Shown: one piece after another, positions 8,522 through 18,290 of the stretch
Layout: every line of letters begins with the position of its first letter
Numbering within the stretch: the first letter of the stretch is position 1
DNA from: Microtetraspora fusca
GTDB taxonomy: Bacteria > Actinomycetota > Actinomycetes > Streptosporangiales > Streptosporangiaceae
Direction: 5' to 3'
DNA: 64,000 nt
NCBI RefSeq assembly: GCF_001570365.1
Contig: NZ_BBYK01000038.1
Coordinates: 232,787-296,786 of the forward strand
Notes under the pieces: generated by a model
Database searches by the model: none
The model's input: only the letters and a program-made list of their open reading frames with translations
Told to the model about the DNA's origin: nothing
Translations under genes and position numbers: made by a program

Positions 8522-9355
8522 TTACGGATTCGCCGGGCGCACGTGGACCACGTCGCCCGCGCTGAGCGCGTGCTCCTCGCCGTCCGCGCGTACGAGGAGG
8601 CAGCCGGAGGCGTCCACGCCGGTGGCGACGCCGATCAGCGCCCGGTCACCCGGCAGCTCCACCCGGACCTCCTGCCCGATCGTCGCGCACGAGGCGAGAT
8701 AGGCGGCGCGCAGGCCGCAGGCGTCCGGATCGCCGCCGGCCGAGGTCCACTCGCGGTAGTGTGCCTCGATCTCGCGGAGCATCGCCCGCAGCAGCGGGTC
8801 GCGATCGAGGCAGGCGGCCTTCTCGACGGCCAGCGAGGTCGCCCGCTCGACCGGCAGCTCCTCCTGCCGCATCGAGACGTTGAGCCCGATGCCGACGACG
8901 ATGCCGCCCTCCACGCGCTCGGCGAGGATGCCGGCCAGCTTGCGCTCCCCGATCAGCAGGTCGTTGGGCCACTTCAGCCGGACGTCCACCTCGGCCAGCC
9001 GCCGTACGGCAGCGGCGGCGGCGACGCCGACCAGCAGCGGCAGCCAGCCCAGCCGGGCGGGTCGCGCCGCCGCGGCGCCGGGCCGGAACAGCATCGAGAC
9101 CGCCAGCCCCGAGCGCGGCGGCGCCGACCAGACGCGGTCCAGCCGCCCGCGCCCCGCCGTCTGGGCCTCGGCGACGAGCACCGCGCCCTCGGGTGCGCCG
9201 CCCCGGGCCGCCTCGGCGAGGTCGGCGTTCGTGGACCCGGCCCGCTCCACCACGGTGATCTCGGACCAGAGCGATCCGGGATGGACGAGGGCCTTACGCA
9301 GCGCCCTCTCCGACAGCGGCGGACGATCGAGGTCGGTGAAGCGCGATTCCGGCAT
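8522..9355 (-). CDS. birA: biotin--[acetyl-CoA-carboxylase] ligase
   Basis: 277 residues: a short (monofunctional) BirA without the N-terminal DNA-binding domain. Motifs: substrate loop AGRGRLDRVWSAP (usual GRGR-x-GR, here Asp in place of Gly), KWPNDLL and KLAGILAE, then the small C-terminal SH3-like barrel. It makes biotinyl-AMP and biotinylates the carrier subunit of acyl-CoA carboxylases; a carboxyltransferase subunit (pccB) lies at 16.5 kb. A TAGCCT -10 box ends six bases before the ATG, so the mRNA is probably leaderless. Divergent from fdhD. Confidence 0.93.
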   Translation of the reverse strand: MPESRFTDLDRPPLSERALRKALVHPGSLWSEITVVERAGSTNADLAEAARGGAPEGAVLVAEAQTAGRGRLDRVWSAPPRSGLAVSMLFRPGAAAARPARLGWLPLLVGVAAAAAVRRLAEVDVRLKWPNDLLIGERKLAGILAERVEGGIVVGIGLNVSMRQEELPVERATSLAVEKAACLDRDPLLRAMLREIEAHYREWTSAGGDPDACGLRAAYLASCATIGQEVRVELPGDRALIGVATGVDASGCLLVRADGEEHALSAGDVVHVRPANP

Positions 9356-9361
9356 TCGCCC

Positions 9362-9367
9362 AGGCTA
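9362..9367 (-). promoter_or_regulatory. -10 box of birA (leaderless)
   Basis: TAGCCT on the minus strand, six bases before the ATG, without a Shine-Dalgarno sequence. A second TAGCCT on the plus strand near 9434 may serve fdhD. Confidence 0.5.
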
Positions 9368-9524
9368 CCGGCCACGCCGGGTCCGCCGTCGATCGGGGAC
9401 GGGCCCGGCGGCGCCGCGCGTGCCAGGCGGGCGTAGCCTGAAACGCACCCGGGCATCGGGGACGCGTGGCGCACCGCCCGATCGCGGTTCCGGGCCCGCC
9501 CCTGTGAGCAGCGACGATGGGATC

Positions 9525-10391
9525 GTGACCGTGCGACCGGCCGACAGCACCGCCCCCCGTCCCGGACCGGTCACCAGGATCCGGGTCCGGCAGGTGTCGG
9601 GCTCCGGCGTACGGGACCGGCGGGACGATCTGGCCACCGAGGAGCCGCTGGAGATCCGGCTCACCGCCGGAGGCGAGAGCCGTACGGTCGCGATCACCAT
9701 GCGGACGCCCGGCGCGGACTTCGAGCTGGCCGCCGGGTTCCTGCACGGCGAGGGCGTCGCCGGCGCCGGGGACATCGCGGCCATCGGTTACTGCACGGAC
9801 GCGGATCTGGAACCGGAGGCCCGCTACAACACCGTGACGGTCCGGCTGGCCGGTTCGCGGCTGCCGGAGATCCCGCAGCTTGAGCGGCATTTCGTGACGT
9901 CGAGCGCCTGCGGGGTGTGCGGGACGGCCAGCCTGGACGCGCTGCGCGGCCGCTGCGCGCCCCTCGCCGACGCGCCCCGGCTCACCGTCTCCCCCGAGGT
10001 GCTGTACGGCCTGCCGCACCGGCTCAGGCAGGCGCAGGGGGTGTTCGGGCGGACCGGCGGACTGCACGCGGCGGGCCTGTTCACGGCCGACGGGACCCTG
10101 GTGACCGCCCGCGAGGACGTGGGGCGGCACAACGCCGTGGACAAGCTGGTCGGCTGGGCGCTGCTGAACGGCCGGCTGCCGCTCGCCGAGCACATCCTGC
10201 TGGTCAGCGGCCGGTCCAGCTACGAGATCATGCAGAAGGCGCTGGCGGCGGGCCTCCAGATGGTCTGCGCGGTGTCGGCGCCCTCGTCCCTCGCCGTGGA
10301 CCTGGCCCGCGAGTTCGGCCTCACCCTCGTCGGCTTCCTGCGCGACGAGCGGTTCAACATCTACTCCGGAACCGAGCGGATCACCACCTGA
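9525..10391 (+). CDS. fdhD: FdhD, sulfurtransferase for formate dehydrogenase
   Basis: 288 residues from GTG at 9525. FdhD transfers sulfur from the cysteine desulfurase to the molybdenum cofactor of formate dehydrogenase. Family motifs: ATEEPLEIRL, ITMRTPGADFELAAGFL, the catalytic pair CGVCG, GGLHAAGLF, REDVGRHNAVDK and SGRSSYEI. The start is uncertain: in-frame GTG codons also lie at 9504 and 9531 and none has a clear ribosome-binding site. No formate dehydrogenase gene is in the window. A strong stem-loop separates it from the convergent ppc gene. Confidence 0.92.
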   Translation: MTVRPADSTAPRPGPVTRIRVRQVSGSGVRDRRDDLATEEPLEIRLTAGGESRTVAITMRTPGADFELAAGFLHGEGVAGAGDIAAIGYCTDADLEPEARYNTVTVRLAGSRLPEIPQLERHFVTSSACGVCGTASLDALRGRCAPLADAPRLTVSPEVLYGLPHRLRQAQGVFGRTGGLHAAGLFTADGTLVTAREDVGRHNAVDKLVGWALLNGRLPLAEHILLVSGRSSYEIMQKALAAGLQMVCAVSAPSSLAVDLAREFGLTLVGFLRDERFNIYSGTERITT

Positions 10392-10416
10392 CCCGGCGCC
10401 GGAGCCCGGCGCCGGG
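10392..10416. terminator. bidirectional stem-loop between fdhD and ppc
   Basis: A perfect 11-bp stem CCCGGCGCCGG/CCGGCGCCGGG with a three-base loop, starting one base after the fdhD stop and ending nine bases before the ppc stop. No U-tract, as is usual in high-GC actinomycetes. Confidence 0.7.
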
Positions 10417-10425
10417 TTCGACGGC

Positions 10426-13080
10426 TCAGCCGGTGTTCTGCAGGCCCGCGGCGACGCCGTTCACCGAGAGGAGCAGCAGCGTGGACAGCCGGTCCCGCTC
10501 GCCCTCGGACAGGTCGCCGTCGGCCCGCAGCGCCGACAGCGCGCGGAGCTGGAGGTGGCTGAGCGCGTCCACGTAGGGGTCGCGGAGCTGCACGGCCCGG
10601 GACAGCACGCGGCGGTTCTCCAGGAGCCGCGTGTGCCCGGTCGTCTCCAGGACGAGCTTCCTGGTCAGGTCGTACTCGGTGAGCACCTGCCCGGCGAAGT
10701 CCTCCCTGCCGCCGAGCGCGAGGTAGCGCGCGGCGATCGACCGGTCGGTCTTGGCCAGCGACATCTCCACGTTGTCCAGCAGCGACGCGAACAGCGGCCA
10801 TTCACGGTAGGCCGACCGCAGCTCCGCCAGCCCACCGCTCGAGACGACCTCGGCCAGGCCGCTGCCCAGGCCGTACCAGCCGGGGAGGTTGACCCGGGTC
10901 TGCGCCCAGGCGAACACCCACGGGATGGCGCGCAGGTCGTCCAGGGAGCGGGGCGCGCCGAGCCCGCGCCGGGCGGGACGCGAGCCGAGCCGCAGCGAGC
11001 CGATCTCCTCAAGGGGGCTGACCAGGGCGAACCACTCGGGGAAGCCCGGCGCCTCGGTCAGCGCCCGGTAGGCGCGCTCCGACGCCGACGCCACCCGCTC
11101 GGCCAGCGTGCGGAACTTCGCCGCCGCGTCGGCCGTACGCGACTCGACGGTGGGCGTGGACGCGAGCAGCACGGCGTTGGTGACCTGCTCGATGTGCCGC
11201 CGGGCGATGGCGGAGTGCCCGTAGCGGGCGAAGATGACCTCGCCCTGCTCGGTGACCTTGAACCGGCCCGCGACCGAGCCCGGGGCCTGGGCGAGCACCG
11301 CCCGGTTCGCCGGGCCGCCGCCCCGGCCGAGGGCACCGCCCCGGCCGTGGAAGAGGGTGAGCCGGATGTCGTTGGCCTGCGCCCAGGCGGTCAGCGCGGC
11401 CTGCGCGTCGTACAGGCGCAGCGTCGCGGCGGCGGGGCCGAGCTCCTTGGCCGAGTCGGAGTAGCCGAGCATGACCTCGAGGCGGCGGCCGTTGGCGGCG
11501 AGCCTGCGGCGCACCGGCTCCAGTTCGAGCATCCCGGTCAACACGTCGGCGGAATTGTCCAGGTCGGCGCCGGACTCGAACAGCGGCACCACGTCGAGGA
11601 TCGGGGCCCGGTCGCCGAGCGCGTGCCGGGCCAGCTCGTACACGGCCGCGATGTCGTCGGCCGAGCGGGTGAAGGACACGACATACCGGGAGCAGGCGGT
11701 CACGCCGAACCGCTCCTGGATCCAGGCGATCGTCCGGATCGTGGCGAGGACCTCCTCGCCGCGCTCCGAGAGCGACCCGGCGGCGATCTCCTCCAGGGTG
11801 GCCGCGTGGACCTGGGAGTGCTGGCGCACCTCCAGCTCGGCCAGGTGGAACCCGAACGTCTCCACCTGCCAGATCAGGTGCTGCAGCTCGCCGTACGCCT
11901 GGCGGACGGCTCCGGCGCCGCGCAGGGACTCCTGGGCGAGCCTGAGGTCGTCGAGCAGCTCGGACGGCGAGCGGTAGGCGAGGTCGAGGTCGCGGCGGCG
12001 GGTGGCCGCGATGCGGGACGCGACGAAGAACAGCCACTGCCGGTGCGGCTCCTGCGGCGAGCGGGTGCCCATCTCCGACACCAGGTCGGGGAAGTCGCCG
12101 GTGGCGCGGGCCAGCGCGTCGCGCAGCTCCGCCGACGGGGGCGTGTCCATGGCGGCCGCGGTCATCGTGCGCCCGATCCGGGTGGCGGCGTTCTCCAGCG
12201 CGGTGAGCACGTGATCGGCCTGGATCAGGACGGCCTCGCGGGTGACCTTGGACGTCACGTTCGGGTTGCCGTCGCGGTCGCCGCCGATCCAGCTTCCGTA
12301 CCGGATGAACGCCTTGGCGAGCGGCTCGCGCGTCCCCGTACCGGCTTCGAGCGCCGCGTCCAGCGACCGGTAGATCATCGGCACGGTGCGGAAGAGCGTC
12401 TCGTCGAAGGCCGCCATGGCGGTGCGCACCTCGTCGAGCGGGTCGAGCTTGGTCGAGCGGAGCTGGGCGGTCCGCCAGAGCAGATCGATCTCCTCCAGCA
12501 GCCGCCGATGGGCCTCCTCCCGCTCGCCGGCCCCTCTGCCGGGCGCGTTGTACGCGTCGAGCTGCCCGCTGATCCGCTGGATGGCGGTGACGACGGCGCG
12601 GCGCCGCGCCTCGGTCGGGTGGGCGGTGAGCACCGGACGGTATTCGAGCCCCTCGACGAGGTCGGCGGGCCGCTGGCCGCCGCCCAGCCGCTCGTCGCCG
12701 CGCAGCTCCTGCACGGCCTCCGCGAGCGACTCCCTGAGCGGGACGTCGTCGCGGTCCCGCTGCCGCAGGATCCGGATGCGGTAGTGCTCCTCGGCGAGGT
12801 TGGCCAGATGGAAGTAGCAGGTGAACGCGCGCGCGATCTGGACCGCGCGGTCGAGGGGCCACTCGGCGACCAGGGCGGCGACCTGGTCGGCCGTCGTGTC
12901 GCCGCGCCGGGCGCCGATCACCGCTTTGCGCAGGCGCTCGACGTCGGCGAGGAGGTCGGGACCGCCGTGCTCGGCGATCACCTGGCCCAGGAGTCCACCC
13001 AGGAGTCGGACGTCGGCACGGAGCTCATCAGGCATCTCCGTGACGGCACTCTGTCGTTCGGCAGGAGCGATGGCGGCCAT
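10426..13080 (-). CDS. ppc: phosphoenolpyruvate carboxylase
   Basis: 884 residues. PEPC adds bicarbonate to PEP to make oxaloacetate, replenishing the TCA cycle. Catalytic His in LTAHPTEARRR (about residue 158), GGDRDGNPNVT, and the glycine-rich FHGRGGALGRGGG loop are all present; the chain ends in QNTG, the conserved C-terminus. The ATG at 13078-13080 is favoured because a TAGTCT -10 box lies seven bases upstream, giving a leaderless mRNA; an internal ATG at 13038 is the alternative. A DasR-like operator is centred about 60 bp upstream of the start. Confidence 0.96.
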   Translation of the reverse strand: MAAIAPAERQSAVTEMPDELRADVRLLGGLLGQVIAEHGGPDLLADVERLRKAVIGARRGDTTADQVAALVAEWPLDRAVQIARAFTCYFHLANLAEEHYRIRILRQRDRDDVPLRESLAEAVQELRGDERLGGGQRPADLVEGLEYRPVLTAHPTEARRRAVVTAIQRISGQLDAYNAPGRGAGEREEAHRRLLEEIDLLWRTAQLRSTKLDPLDEVRTAMAAFDETLFRTVPMIYRSLDAALEAGTGTREPLAKAFIRYGSWIGGDRDGNPNVTSKVTREAVLIQADHVLTALENAATRIGRTMTAAAMDTPPSAELRDALARATGDFPDLVSEMGTRSPQEPHRQWLFFVASRIAATRRRDLDLAYRSPSELLDDLRLAQESLRGAGAVRQAYGELQHLIWQVETFGFHLAELEVRQHSQVHAATLEEIAAGSLSERGEEVLATIRTIAWIQERFGVTACSRYVVSFTRSADDIAAVYELARHALGDRAPILDVVPLFESGADLDNSADVLTGMLELEPVRRRLAANGRRLEVMLGYSDSAKELGPAAATLRLYDAQAALTAWAQANDIRLTLFHGRGGALGRGGGPANRAVLAQAPGSVAGRFKVTEQGEVIFARYGHSAIARRHIEQVTNAVLLASTPTVESRTADAAAKFRTLAERVASASERAYRALTEAPGFPEWFALVSPLEEIGSLRLGSRPARRGLGAPRSLDDLRAIPWVFAWAQTRVNLPGWYGLGSGLAEVVSSGGLAELRSAYREWPLFASLLDNVEMSLAKTDRSIAARYLALGGREDFAGQVLTEYDLTRKLVLETTGHTRLLENRRVLSRAVQLRDPYVDALSHLQLRALSALRADGDLSEGERDRLSTLLLLSVNGVAAGLQNTG

Positions 13081-13087
13081 GTTTTGA

Positions 13088-13093
13088 AGACTA
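13088..13093 (-). promoter_or_regulatory. -10 box of ppc (leaderless)
   Basis: TAGTCT on the minus strand, seven bases before the ATG. No Shine-Dalgarno precedes the start codon. Confidence 0.45.
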
Positions 13094-13130
13094 GCGACTT
13101 CGGTCACAACGCCGGATATCGGTCTCACCA

Positions 13131-13146
13131 ATTGGACTAGACCACT
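13131..13146. promoter_or_regulatory. DasR-like operator (dre) upstream of ppc
   Basis: ATTGGACTAGACCACT matches 14 of 16 positions of the DasR-responsive element ACTGGTCTAGACCACT known from Streptomyces. It lies about 51-66 bp upstream of the predicted ppc start. DasR is a GntR-family regulator released by glucosamine-6-phosphate. Binding here is inferred from the match alone. Confidence 0.5.
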
Positions 13147-13185
13147 TCACCACTACCGCCGACCAGCGGAGACGCCGCGCCTCCG

Positions 13186-14745
13186 TCAGGTCGGCCGGGA
13201 CACCGCCGCGACGATCTCCGGGAGCCGGTTGTGCCCGATCATGCCGCCGATCCTGCGGCCTCCCCACGCGGCCAGCAGCCCGTACGGCACGGCGAGCACG
13301 CTCACCCAGGTGAGGCCGAAGAAGGGGGGCAGCACGACGGGAAGCGCGACCACGCCGACGCCGACCATCCCCAGCATGGAGCCGAGGAACGCCTCGCCGC
13401 CCTGCCCGGGGGCCGCGCCGCTGAAGGCGTTGAGCCGCTCGGGGAGGGTGTAGGGCACGAGGACGCTGGCCACCGCCCCCACGCCGAGGCCGACACCGAG
13501 CACGCCCCACGCGGTGAACATCGCGGGGACGGACATGAGCGGCTCGCCCGCGGCGATGGACGCGCCGACGGAGAGCACCAGCAGCAGCGGCACCGCGATG
13601 ATCGCGACCGCGAGCTGCCGCCCGGCGAAGTCGGTGCGTACGTCACGCTCGGTGGAGAAGGCGACCGCGTTCATCCAGAGGGAGCGGCCGTCGATGCCGA
13701 AGGAGTTGGACGCCTGGACTCCGATGATCATCGCGGCCATGCAGGCGGGGCCGATCACGAACAGGGGCCCGTGCCAGCCGTCCGGCCCGCGCAGCGAGAA
13801 CATGAGGACGCCGGACACCACGAGCGCCATGAACCAGGAGATCCGGCCGCGCGGCTCCCGCCGGGCGTACTTGAGCTCCTTGGCCGCGACCGCGCCGATC
13901 ATGCCCTGTGGCAGGAGGCCGCCCAGGCGCGACCGGCGTACGGCGCCGCCGCTCTGGTTGGAGGAGTCGGGCGTCACCAGGGCGCGGCGCAGCGCCGCGA
14001 TCCACAGCCAGGCGAGCACGGCGACCGCCACGGCGAGGACCGCGAGCTCGCCGAGCCCGGCGAGGCCGCCGTACGCGAGCGCGTGGGCGGCCATGCCGGG
14101 CGGCGCCCAGCGCAGCACGGAGCCCGCCGCGTCGAGCATCGCGAGCGGGTCGGCGGTCAGGCCGCCGTTGGCGAGCACCCCGGGGAGCTGGAAGAGCAGG
14201 ATGAGCAGCACGGCGCCGACCGCGAGCGCGTCGCGCCCGCGACGGCTGCGCAGCGAGGCCGACAGCGCGGTGGTGACGGCGCGCGAGGCGACCAGGCACA
14301 GCGCGAACTGCAGCAGCACGGCCGGGACGCCGATCAGCACGCCGACCGGCCCGGGCGCGAGGCCGACCACCGCGCCCGAGAGCGCGACCAGCGAGGCCAG
14401 CGGCCACGGCCCGGTCGCGGAGGCGGCCAGCATCCCGGCCGCCATCTGCCGGGTGGTGAGCGGGAAGAGCGCCAGCCGGGACGGGTCGAGCGTCTCGTCC
14501 AGGCCGAACGCCAGCAGCGGGACGAAGATCCACCCCAGCGTGAACAGGGTGAACGCCACGATCCCGATGTTCAGCGCGATGCCGGGGTCGGTGGCCAGCC
14601 GCAGCAGGGAGAACAGGGCGAACCCCCCGACGGCGCAGACCAGCGCGATCAGGGAGGTGAAGACGAAGCCGACCTGCTTGACCGTGTCGCCGTGCAGGTT
14701 GCCGCGGATCAGCCGCAGCTTCAGACGGACGAAGAGCCCAACCAC
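13186..14745 (-). CDS. ABC transporter permease
   Basis: 519 residues with about twelve hydrophobic segments in two blocks and a charged loop near residues 265-300 (KELKYARREPRGR), which resembles ABC-2-type permeases that pair with one ATPase. GTG start, overlapping the upstream ATPase gene by 25 bp, so the two are co-translated. Substrate unknown; these paired systems usually export lipids, drugs or peptides. The gene ends 40 bp before the DasR-like site of ppc. Confidence 0.82.
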   Translation of the reverse strand: MVGLFVRLKLRLIRGNLHGDTVKQVGFVFTSLIALVCAVGGFALFSLLRLATDPGIALNIGIVAFTLFTLGWIFVPLLAFGLDETLDPSRLALFPLTTRQMAAGMLAASATGPWPLASLVALSGAVVGLAPGPVGVLIGVPAVLLQFALCLVASRAVTTALSASLRSRRGRDALAVGAVLLILLFQLPGVLANGGLTADPLAMLDAAGSVLRWAPPGMAAHALAYGGLAGLGELAVLAVAVAVLAWLWIAALRRALVTPDSSNQSGGAVRRSRLGGLLPQGMIGAVAAKELKYARREPRGRISWFMALVVSGVLMFSLRGPDGWHGPLFVIGPACMAAMIIGVQASNSFGIDGRSLWMNAVAFSTERDVRTDFAGRQLAVAIIAVPLLLVLSVGASIAAGEPLMSVPAMFTAWGVLGVGLGVGAVASVLVPYTLPERLNAFSGAAPGQGGEAFLGSMLGMVGVGVVALPVVLPPFFGLTWVSVLAVPYGLLAAWGGRRIGGMIGHNRLPEIVAAVSRPT

Positions 14746-15497
14746 GACAGCCCCTCCTCTCCGCCTCCGCGTACGCCGACCAGGTCGAGGAACGCCTCGT
14801 TGAGCGTGCGGCCGTTCCGGATGACGTCGAGCGGCCCCTGGGCCACGACGCTGCCCCGGCTCATCACGGACACCCAGTCGCAGAGCCGCTCGACGAGGTC
14901 CATGACGTGGCTGGAGAAGACGACCGTGGACCCGGACGAGGTGTACCGCTGGAGGACGTCGACCAGCGTGTTCGCCGAGACCGGGTCGACGCCCTCGAAC
15001 GGCTCGTCGAGGAAGAGCACATCAGGGTTGTGCAGCAACGCGGCGGCCAGGCCGATCTTCTTGCGCATGCCCGTGGAGTAGTCCACGACCAGCTTGTCCT
15101 GCGATTCGACGAGGTCCATGACGCGCAGCAGCTCGGCGGCCCGGCGCTCGACCTCGGCCCGCGGGATTCCCCTGAGCTCGCCGTTGTACAGCAGGAGCTC
15201 GCGGCCGGAGAGCCGCTCGAACAGGCGCAGCCCCTCGGGGAGCACGCCGATGCGCGACTTGACCTTGACCGGGTCGCGCCACACGTTGTGCCCGTTGATC
15301 TCGACCAGGCCGGTGTCCGGCCGCAGCAGGCCGGTGATCATGCTGAGGGTGGTCGTCTTGCCCGCGCCGTTGGGGCCGACCAGCCCGGCGAAGCTGCCCC
15401 TGGGCACGACGAGGTCCACGCCCGCGACCGCGACCTGCGCGCCGAATCTTTTGACGAGTCCTTGGGTGCGTACCGCCTCGGGCTTTGCCTCATCCAT
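14721..15497 (-). CDS. ABC transporter ATP-binding protein
   Basis: 258 residues from the ATG at 15495-15497. Walker [11 protein letters not shown]-loop region, signature YSTGMRKK (a variant of LSGGQ, as in ABC-2 exporters), Walker [13 protein letters not shown] and H-loop SSHVMD. It powers the overlapping permease. The frame is open upstream to a TTG at 15524 with GTG at 15518; neither has a ribosome-binding site, and GAGGG sits just before the chosen ATG. It is divergent from the LPMO gene. Confidence 0.9.
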   Translation of the reverse strand: MDEAKPEAVRTQGLVKRFGAQVAVAGVDLVVPRGSFAGLVGPNGAGKTTTLSMITGLLRPDTGLVEINGHNVWRDPVKVKSRIGVLPEGLRLFERLSGRELLLYNGELRGIPRAEVERRAAELLRVMDLVESQDKLVVDYSTGMRKKIGLAAALLHNPDVLFLDEPFEGVDPVSANTLVDVLQRYTSSGSTVVFSSHVMDLVERLCDWVSVMSRGSVVAQGPLDVIRNGRTLNEAFLDLVGVRGGGEEGLSWLGSSSV

Positions 15498-15581
15498 GCC
15501 CTCAACTTTGCCAGACACCGGCAATGGGCGCGCGAGAGCCGATCGTGAGGCCGATCACGCTGACCAGGGCCACTTACTGTT

Positions 15582-15594
15582 AGGAAACTTTCCT
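15582..15594. promoter_or_regulatory. 13-bp perfect palindrome upstream of the LPMO gene
   Basis: AGGAAACTTTCCT: six-base arms around a central C, 40 bp before the LPMO ATG in an otherwise GC-rich stretch. It looks like a regulator operator; I cannot name the regulator. Confidence 0.45.
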
Positions 15595-15634
15595 TTAGAT
15601 TGCCGTAATCACCCCCCAGCGAAGGAAGCACGAC

Positions 15635-16384
15635 ATGCGAAGAATGATCTCGTTCTTGGCAGGGCTGGCCGTCGCCCTCGCGACCGTCGTGGTCGTAGCC
15701 TCCCCGGCTTCGGCGCACGGGTACATCTCCGACCCGCCGAGCCGCCAGGCGATGTGCGCCGAACGCCGCGTGCCCAACTGCGGGCAGATCATCTGGGAGC
15801 CGCAGAGCGTCGAGGGCCCAAAGGGCCTGCGGAACTGCAGCGGCGGCGACGCGCGGTGGGCGCCGCTCGACGACGAGACCAAGCCCTGGCCGGCCACCAA
15901 CGTCGGCGACACGGTCACGTTCAAGTGGCTGGTCGAGGCCCGGCACGCCACCAGCACCTGGGAGTACTACGTCGGGAACACCCGGATCGCGCTGTTCGAC
16001 GACCACGGCCGGGAACCGGGATCGACGGTCACGCACACGGTGAGCCTCGGCGGCAGGACCGGTCGCATCAAGGTGCTCGCCATCTGGAACATCGCCGACA
16101 CCGCGAACGCCTTCTACAACTGCGTCGACCTCCAGGTCGGCCCCGGCGGCGGCGACCCGAGCCCGTCGCCCAGCCCGAGCCCGACCACGCGGCCCTCGCC
16201 GAGCCCCTCGCCGACGTCGAGCCCGACCTCGGGTCCGACCGGCAACTGGACCGCCGGAACCGCGTACAAGAGCGGCGACGTGGTGGTCTACAACGGCGTC
16301 ACCTACCGCTGCCTCCAGGCGCACACCGCGCTGGCCGGCTGGGAGCCGCCGAACGTCCCCGCGCTCTGGCAGCGCGTGGGGTAG
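15635..16384 (+). CDS. secreted AA10 lytic polysaccharide monooxygenase with C-terminal carbohydrate-binding module
   Basis: 249 residues; GAAGGA ribosome-binding site. Signal peptide 1-27 is cut after SASA, leaving His28 as the N-terminal copper-brace residue ([10 protein letters not shown]). The second copper His is His104 (VEARHATST) and the axial aromatic is Phe160 (NAFYNCVDL). A Pro/Ser-rich linker (about 171-205) joins a CBM5/12-type chitin-binding module ([18 protein letters not shown]...WE PP NV). It should oxidatively cleave chitin outside the cell. Cellulose as substrate cannot be excluded. An AGGAAACTTTCCT palindrome precedes it. Confidence 0.95.
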   Translation: MRRMISFLAGLAVALATVVVVASPASAHGYISDPPSRQAMCAERRVPNCGQIIWEPQSVEGPKGLRNCSGGDARWAPLDDETKPWPATNVGDTVTFKWLVEARHATSTWEYYVGNTRIALFDDHGREPGSTVTHTVSLGGRTGRIKVLAIWNIADTANAFYNCVDLQVGPGGGDPSPSPSPSPTTRPSPSPSPTSSPTSGPTGNWTAGTAYKSGDVVVYNGVTYRCLQAHTALAGWEPPNVPALWQRVG

Positions 16385-16449
16385 CCCGGTCGCGGCCCCG
16401 GCGGGGGTCGCCCCGTGTCGGAGCGGCCCCCGCTGGTTACCCTGCGAAC

Positions 16450-18039
16450 ATGACCGCGGAACGGGCACCTGAGATCGACATCCACACGACCGCAGGAAAG
16501 CTGGCCGATCTGGAGCGCCGCAGGGACGAGGCGGCACACGCCGGTTCGGCGAGAGCGGTGGAGAGGCAGCACGCCAAGGGCAAGATGACCGCCAGGGAGC
16601 GGGTGTACGCCCTGCTGGACGAGGACTCGTTCGTCGAGTTCGACGCCATGGCCAGGCACCGGTCCACGAGCTTCGGCCTCGACCGGGAGCGCCCGTACGG
16701 CGACGGCGTCGTCACCGGCCACGGCACCGTGGACGGCCGCCCGGTCGCCGTGTTCGCACAGGACTTCACGGTCTTCGGCGGCTCGCTCGGCGAGGTCTTC
16801 GGCGAGAAGATCGTCAAGGTCATGGACCACGCGCTCAAGACCGGCTGCCCGGTGGTCGGCATCAACGACTCCGGCGGCGCGCGGATCCAGGAGGGGGTCG
16901 TCTCCCTCGGCCTGTACGCCGAGATCTTCAAGCGGAACGTGCACGCCTCGGGCGTGATCCCGCAGATCTCGCTGATCATGGGCCCGTGCGCGGGCGGCGC
17001 GGTCTACTCCCCCGCCCTGACGGACTTCGTGCTGATGGTCCGGGAGAAGTCCCACATGTTCATCACCGGCCCGGACGTCATCAGGACCGTGACCGGCGAG
17101 GAGGTGACGTTCGAGGAGCTCGGCGGCGCGCACGCGCACGGCTCCAGGTCCGGCGTGGCGCACTACGAGGCGGCGGACGAGGAGGACTGCCTGGAGTACG
17201 CCCGTGCGCTGCTGTCCCACCTGCCGTCCAACAACCTGGACGACGCCCCCGTCTACGCCGCGGACACGCCCATGGAGGTCACGGACGAGGACCTCGACCT
17301 CGACACCCTGATCCCCGACTCGGCGAACAAGCCGTACGACATGCGCTCGGTGGTCGAGCACGTCCTGGACGACGGCGAGTTCCTGGAGGTGCACGCGGGC
17401 TTCGCGCCGAACATCGTGGTCGGCTTCGGCCGGGTCGACGGGCGCTCGGTCGGCGTGGTCGCGAACCAGCCGTTGAGTTTCGCCGGAACGCTCGACATCG
17501 CCGCCTCCGAGAAAGCCGCGCGATTTGTGCGGACTTGTGATGCGTTTAATATTCCGGTCTTGACATTTGTTGATGTTCCGGGATTCCTGCCGGGCACCGA
17601 CCAGGAATGGAACGGAATCATCCGGCGCGGCGCGAAACTCCTCTACGCGTACGCCGAGGCGACCGTCCCCCTGGTCACGGTCATCACCCGCAAGGCGTAC
17701 GGCGGGGCGTACGACGTCATGGGGTCCAAGCATCTCGGCGCGGACGTCAACCTGGCCTGGCCCACCGCCCAGATCGCGGTCATGGGCGCGCAGGGCGCGG
17801 TCAACATCCTCTACCGTCGCGAGCTGGCCGCGGCCGAGGACCCCGAGGCCGCCCGAGCCATGTACGTCCGGGAATACGAGGACACACTGGCCAACCCCTA
17901 TCTGGCGGCCGAGCGTGGCTACGTGGACGCCGTGATCAGGCCGTCGGAGACCAGGGTCCAGATCGTCAGGGCGCTGCGCTCCCTCCGCGACAAGCGGGCG
18001 GCGCTCCCGCCCAAAAAGCACGGGAACATCCCGCTGTGA
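16450..18039 (+). CDS. pccB: acyl-CoA carboxylase beta subunit (propionyl-CoA type)
   Basis: 529 residues, very close in length and motif order to Streptomyces PccB. Carboxyltransferase oxyanion loops [16 protein letters not shown] and [15 protein letters not shown] are intact. Residue 422 in the second loop is Asp, the residue that directs Streptomyces PccB to propionyl-CoA. It makes methylmalonyl-CoA with a biotinylated alpha subunit encoded elsewhere. No epsilon subunit gene follows. Codons from about 17521 to 17583 are strikingly AT-rich (43% GC) although the protein sequence there is conserved. Confidence 0.94.
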   Translation: MTAERAPEIDIHTTAGKLADLERRRDEAAHAGSARAVERQHAKGKMTARERVYALLDEDSFVEFDAMARHRSTSFGLDRERPYGDGVVTGHGTVDGRPVAVFAQDFTVFGGSLGEVFGEKIVKVMDHALKTGCPVVGINDSGGARIQEGVVSLGLYAEIFKRNVHASGVIPQISLIMGPCAGGAVYSPALTDFVLMVREKSHMFITGPDVIRTVTGEEVTFEELGGAHAHGSRSGVAHYEAADEEDCLEYARALLSHLPSNNLDDAPVYAADTPMEVTDEDLDLDTLIPDSANKPYDMRSVVEHVLDDGEFLEVHAGFAPNIVVGFGRVDGRSVGVVANQPLSFAGTLDIAASEKAARFVRTCDAFNIPVLTFVDVPGFLPGTDQEWNGIIRRGAKLLYAYAEATVPLVTVITRKAYGGAYDVMGSKHLGADVNLAWPTAQIAVMGAQGAVNILYRRELAAAEDPEAARAMYVREYEDTLANPYLAAERGYVDAVIRPSETRVQIVRALRSLRDKRAALPPKKHGNIPL

Positions 18040-18290
18040 CCAGGCCGGGGACGATATCTACCGGGACAGCGCTAGGCGCCCCGTTTCGGGAGGAACTCGC
18101 CGCACTCGTCCCGGGCGGCGTTCCTTCCCTGGCACTCGCGCCGTAAAAAATGGGCAAACCCCGCACATGGGATGCAGAAGGGACCGCTGATCGGTCCTGG
18201 GGCTCGGCGTTCGGCCATGCTTCGGCATTAGATCAGCGGAACAGGGTGTCAACGGCCTCAAGAGTTGGGAGTATCTAGAAAAGGGGGAGA

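Noticed and set aside
10555-13140. An 861-codon open frame on the plus strand opposite ppc
   Set aside because: High-GC antisense shadow: Arg/Gly/Pro-rich composition, no domain, no ribosome-binding site, and the minus strand is unmistakably ppc.
13118-13165. tRNA-like sequence with CCAATTGG and paired GGTCT/AGACC
   Set aside because: No acceptor stem, T-loop or anticodon arm can be folded; a DasR-type operator explains it better.
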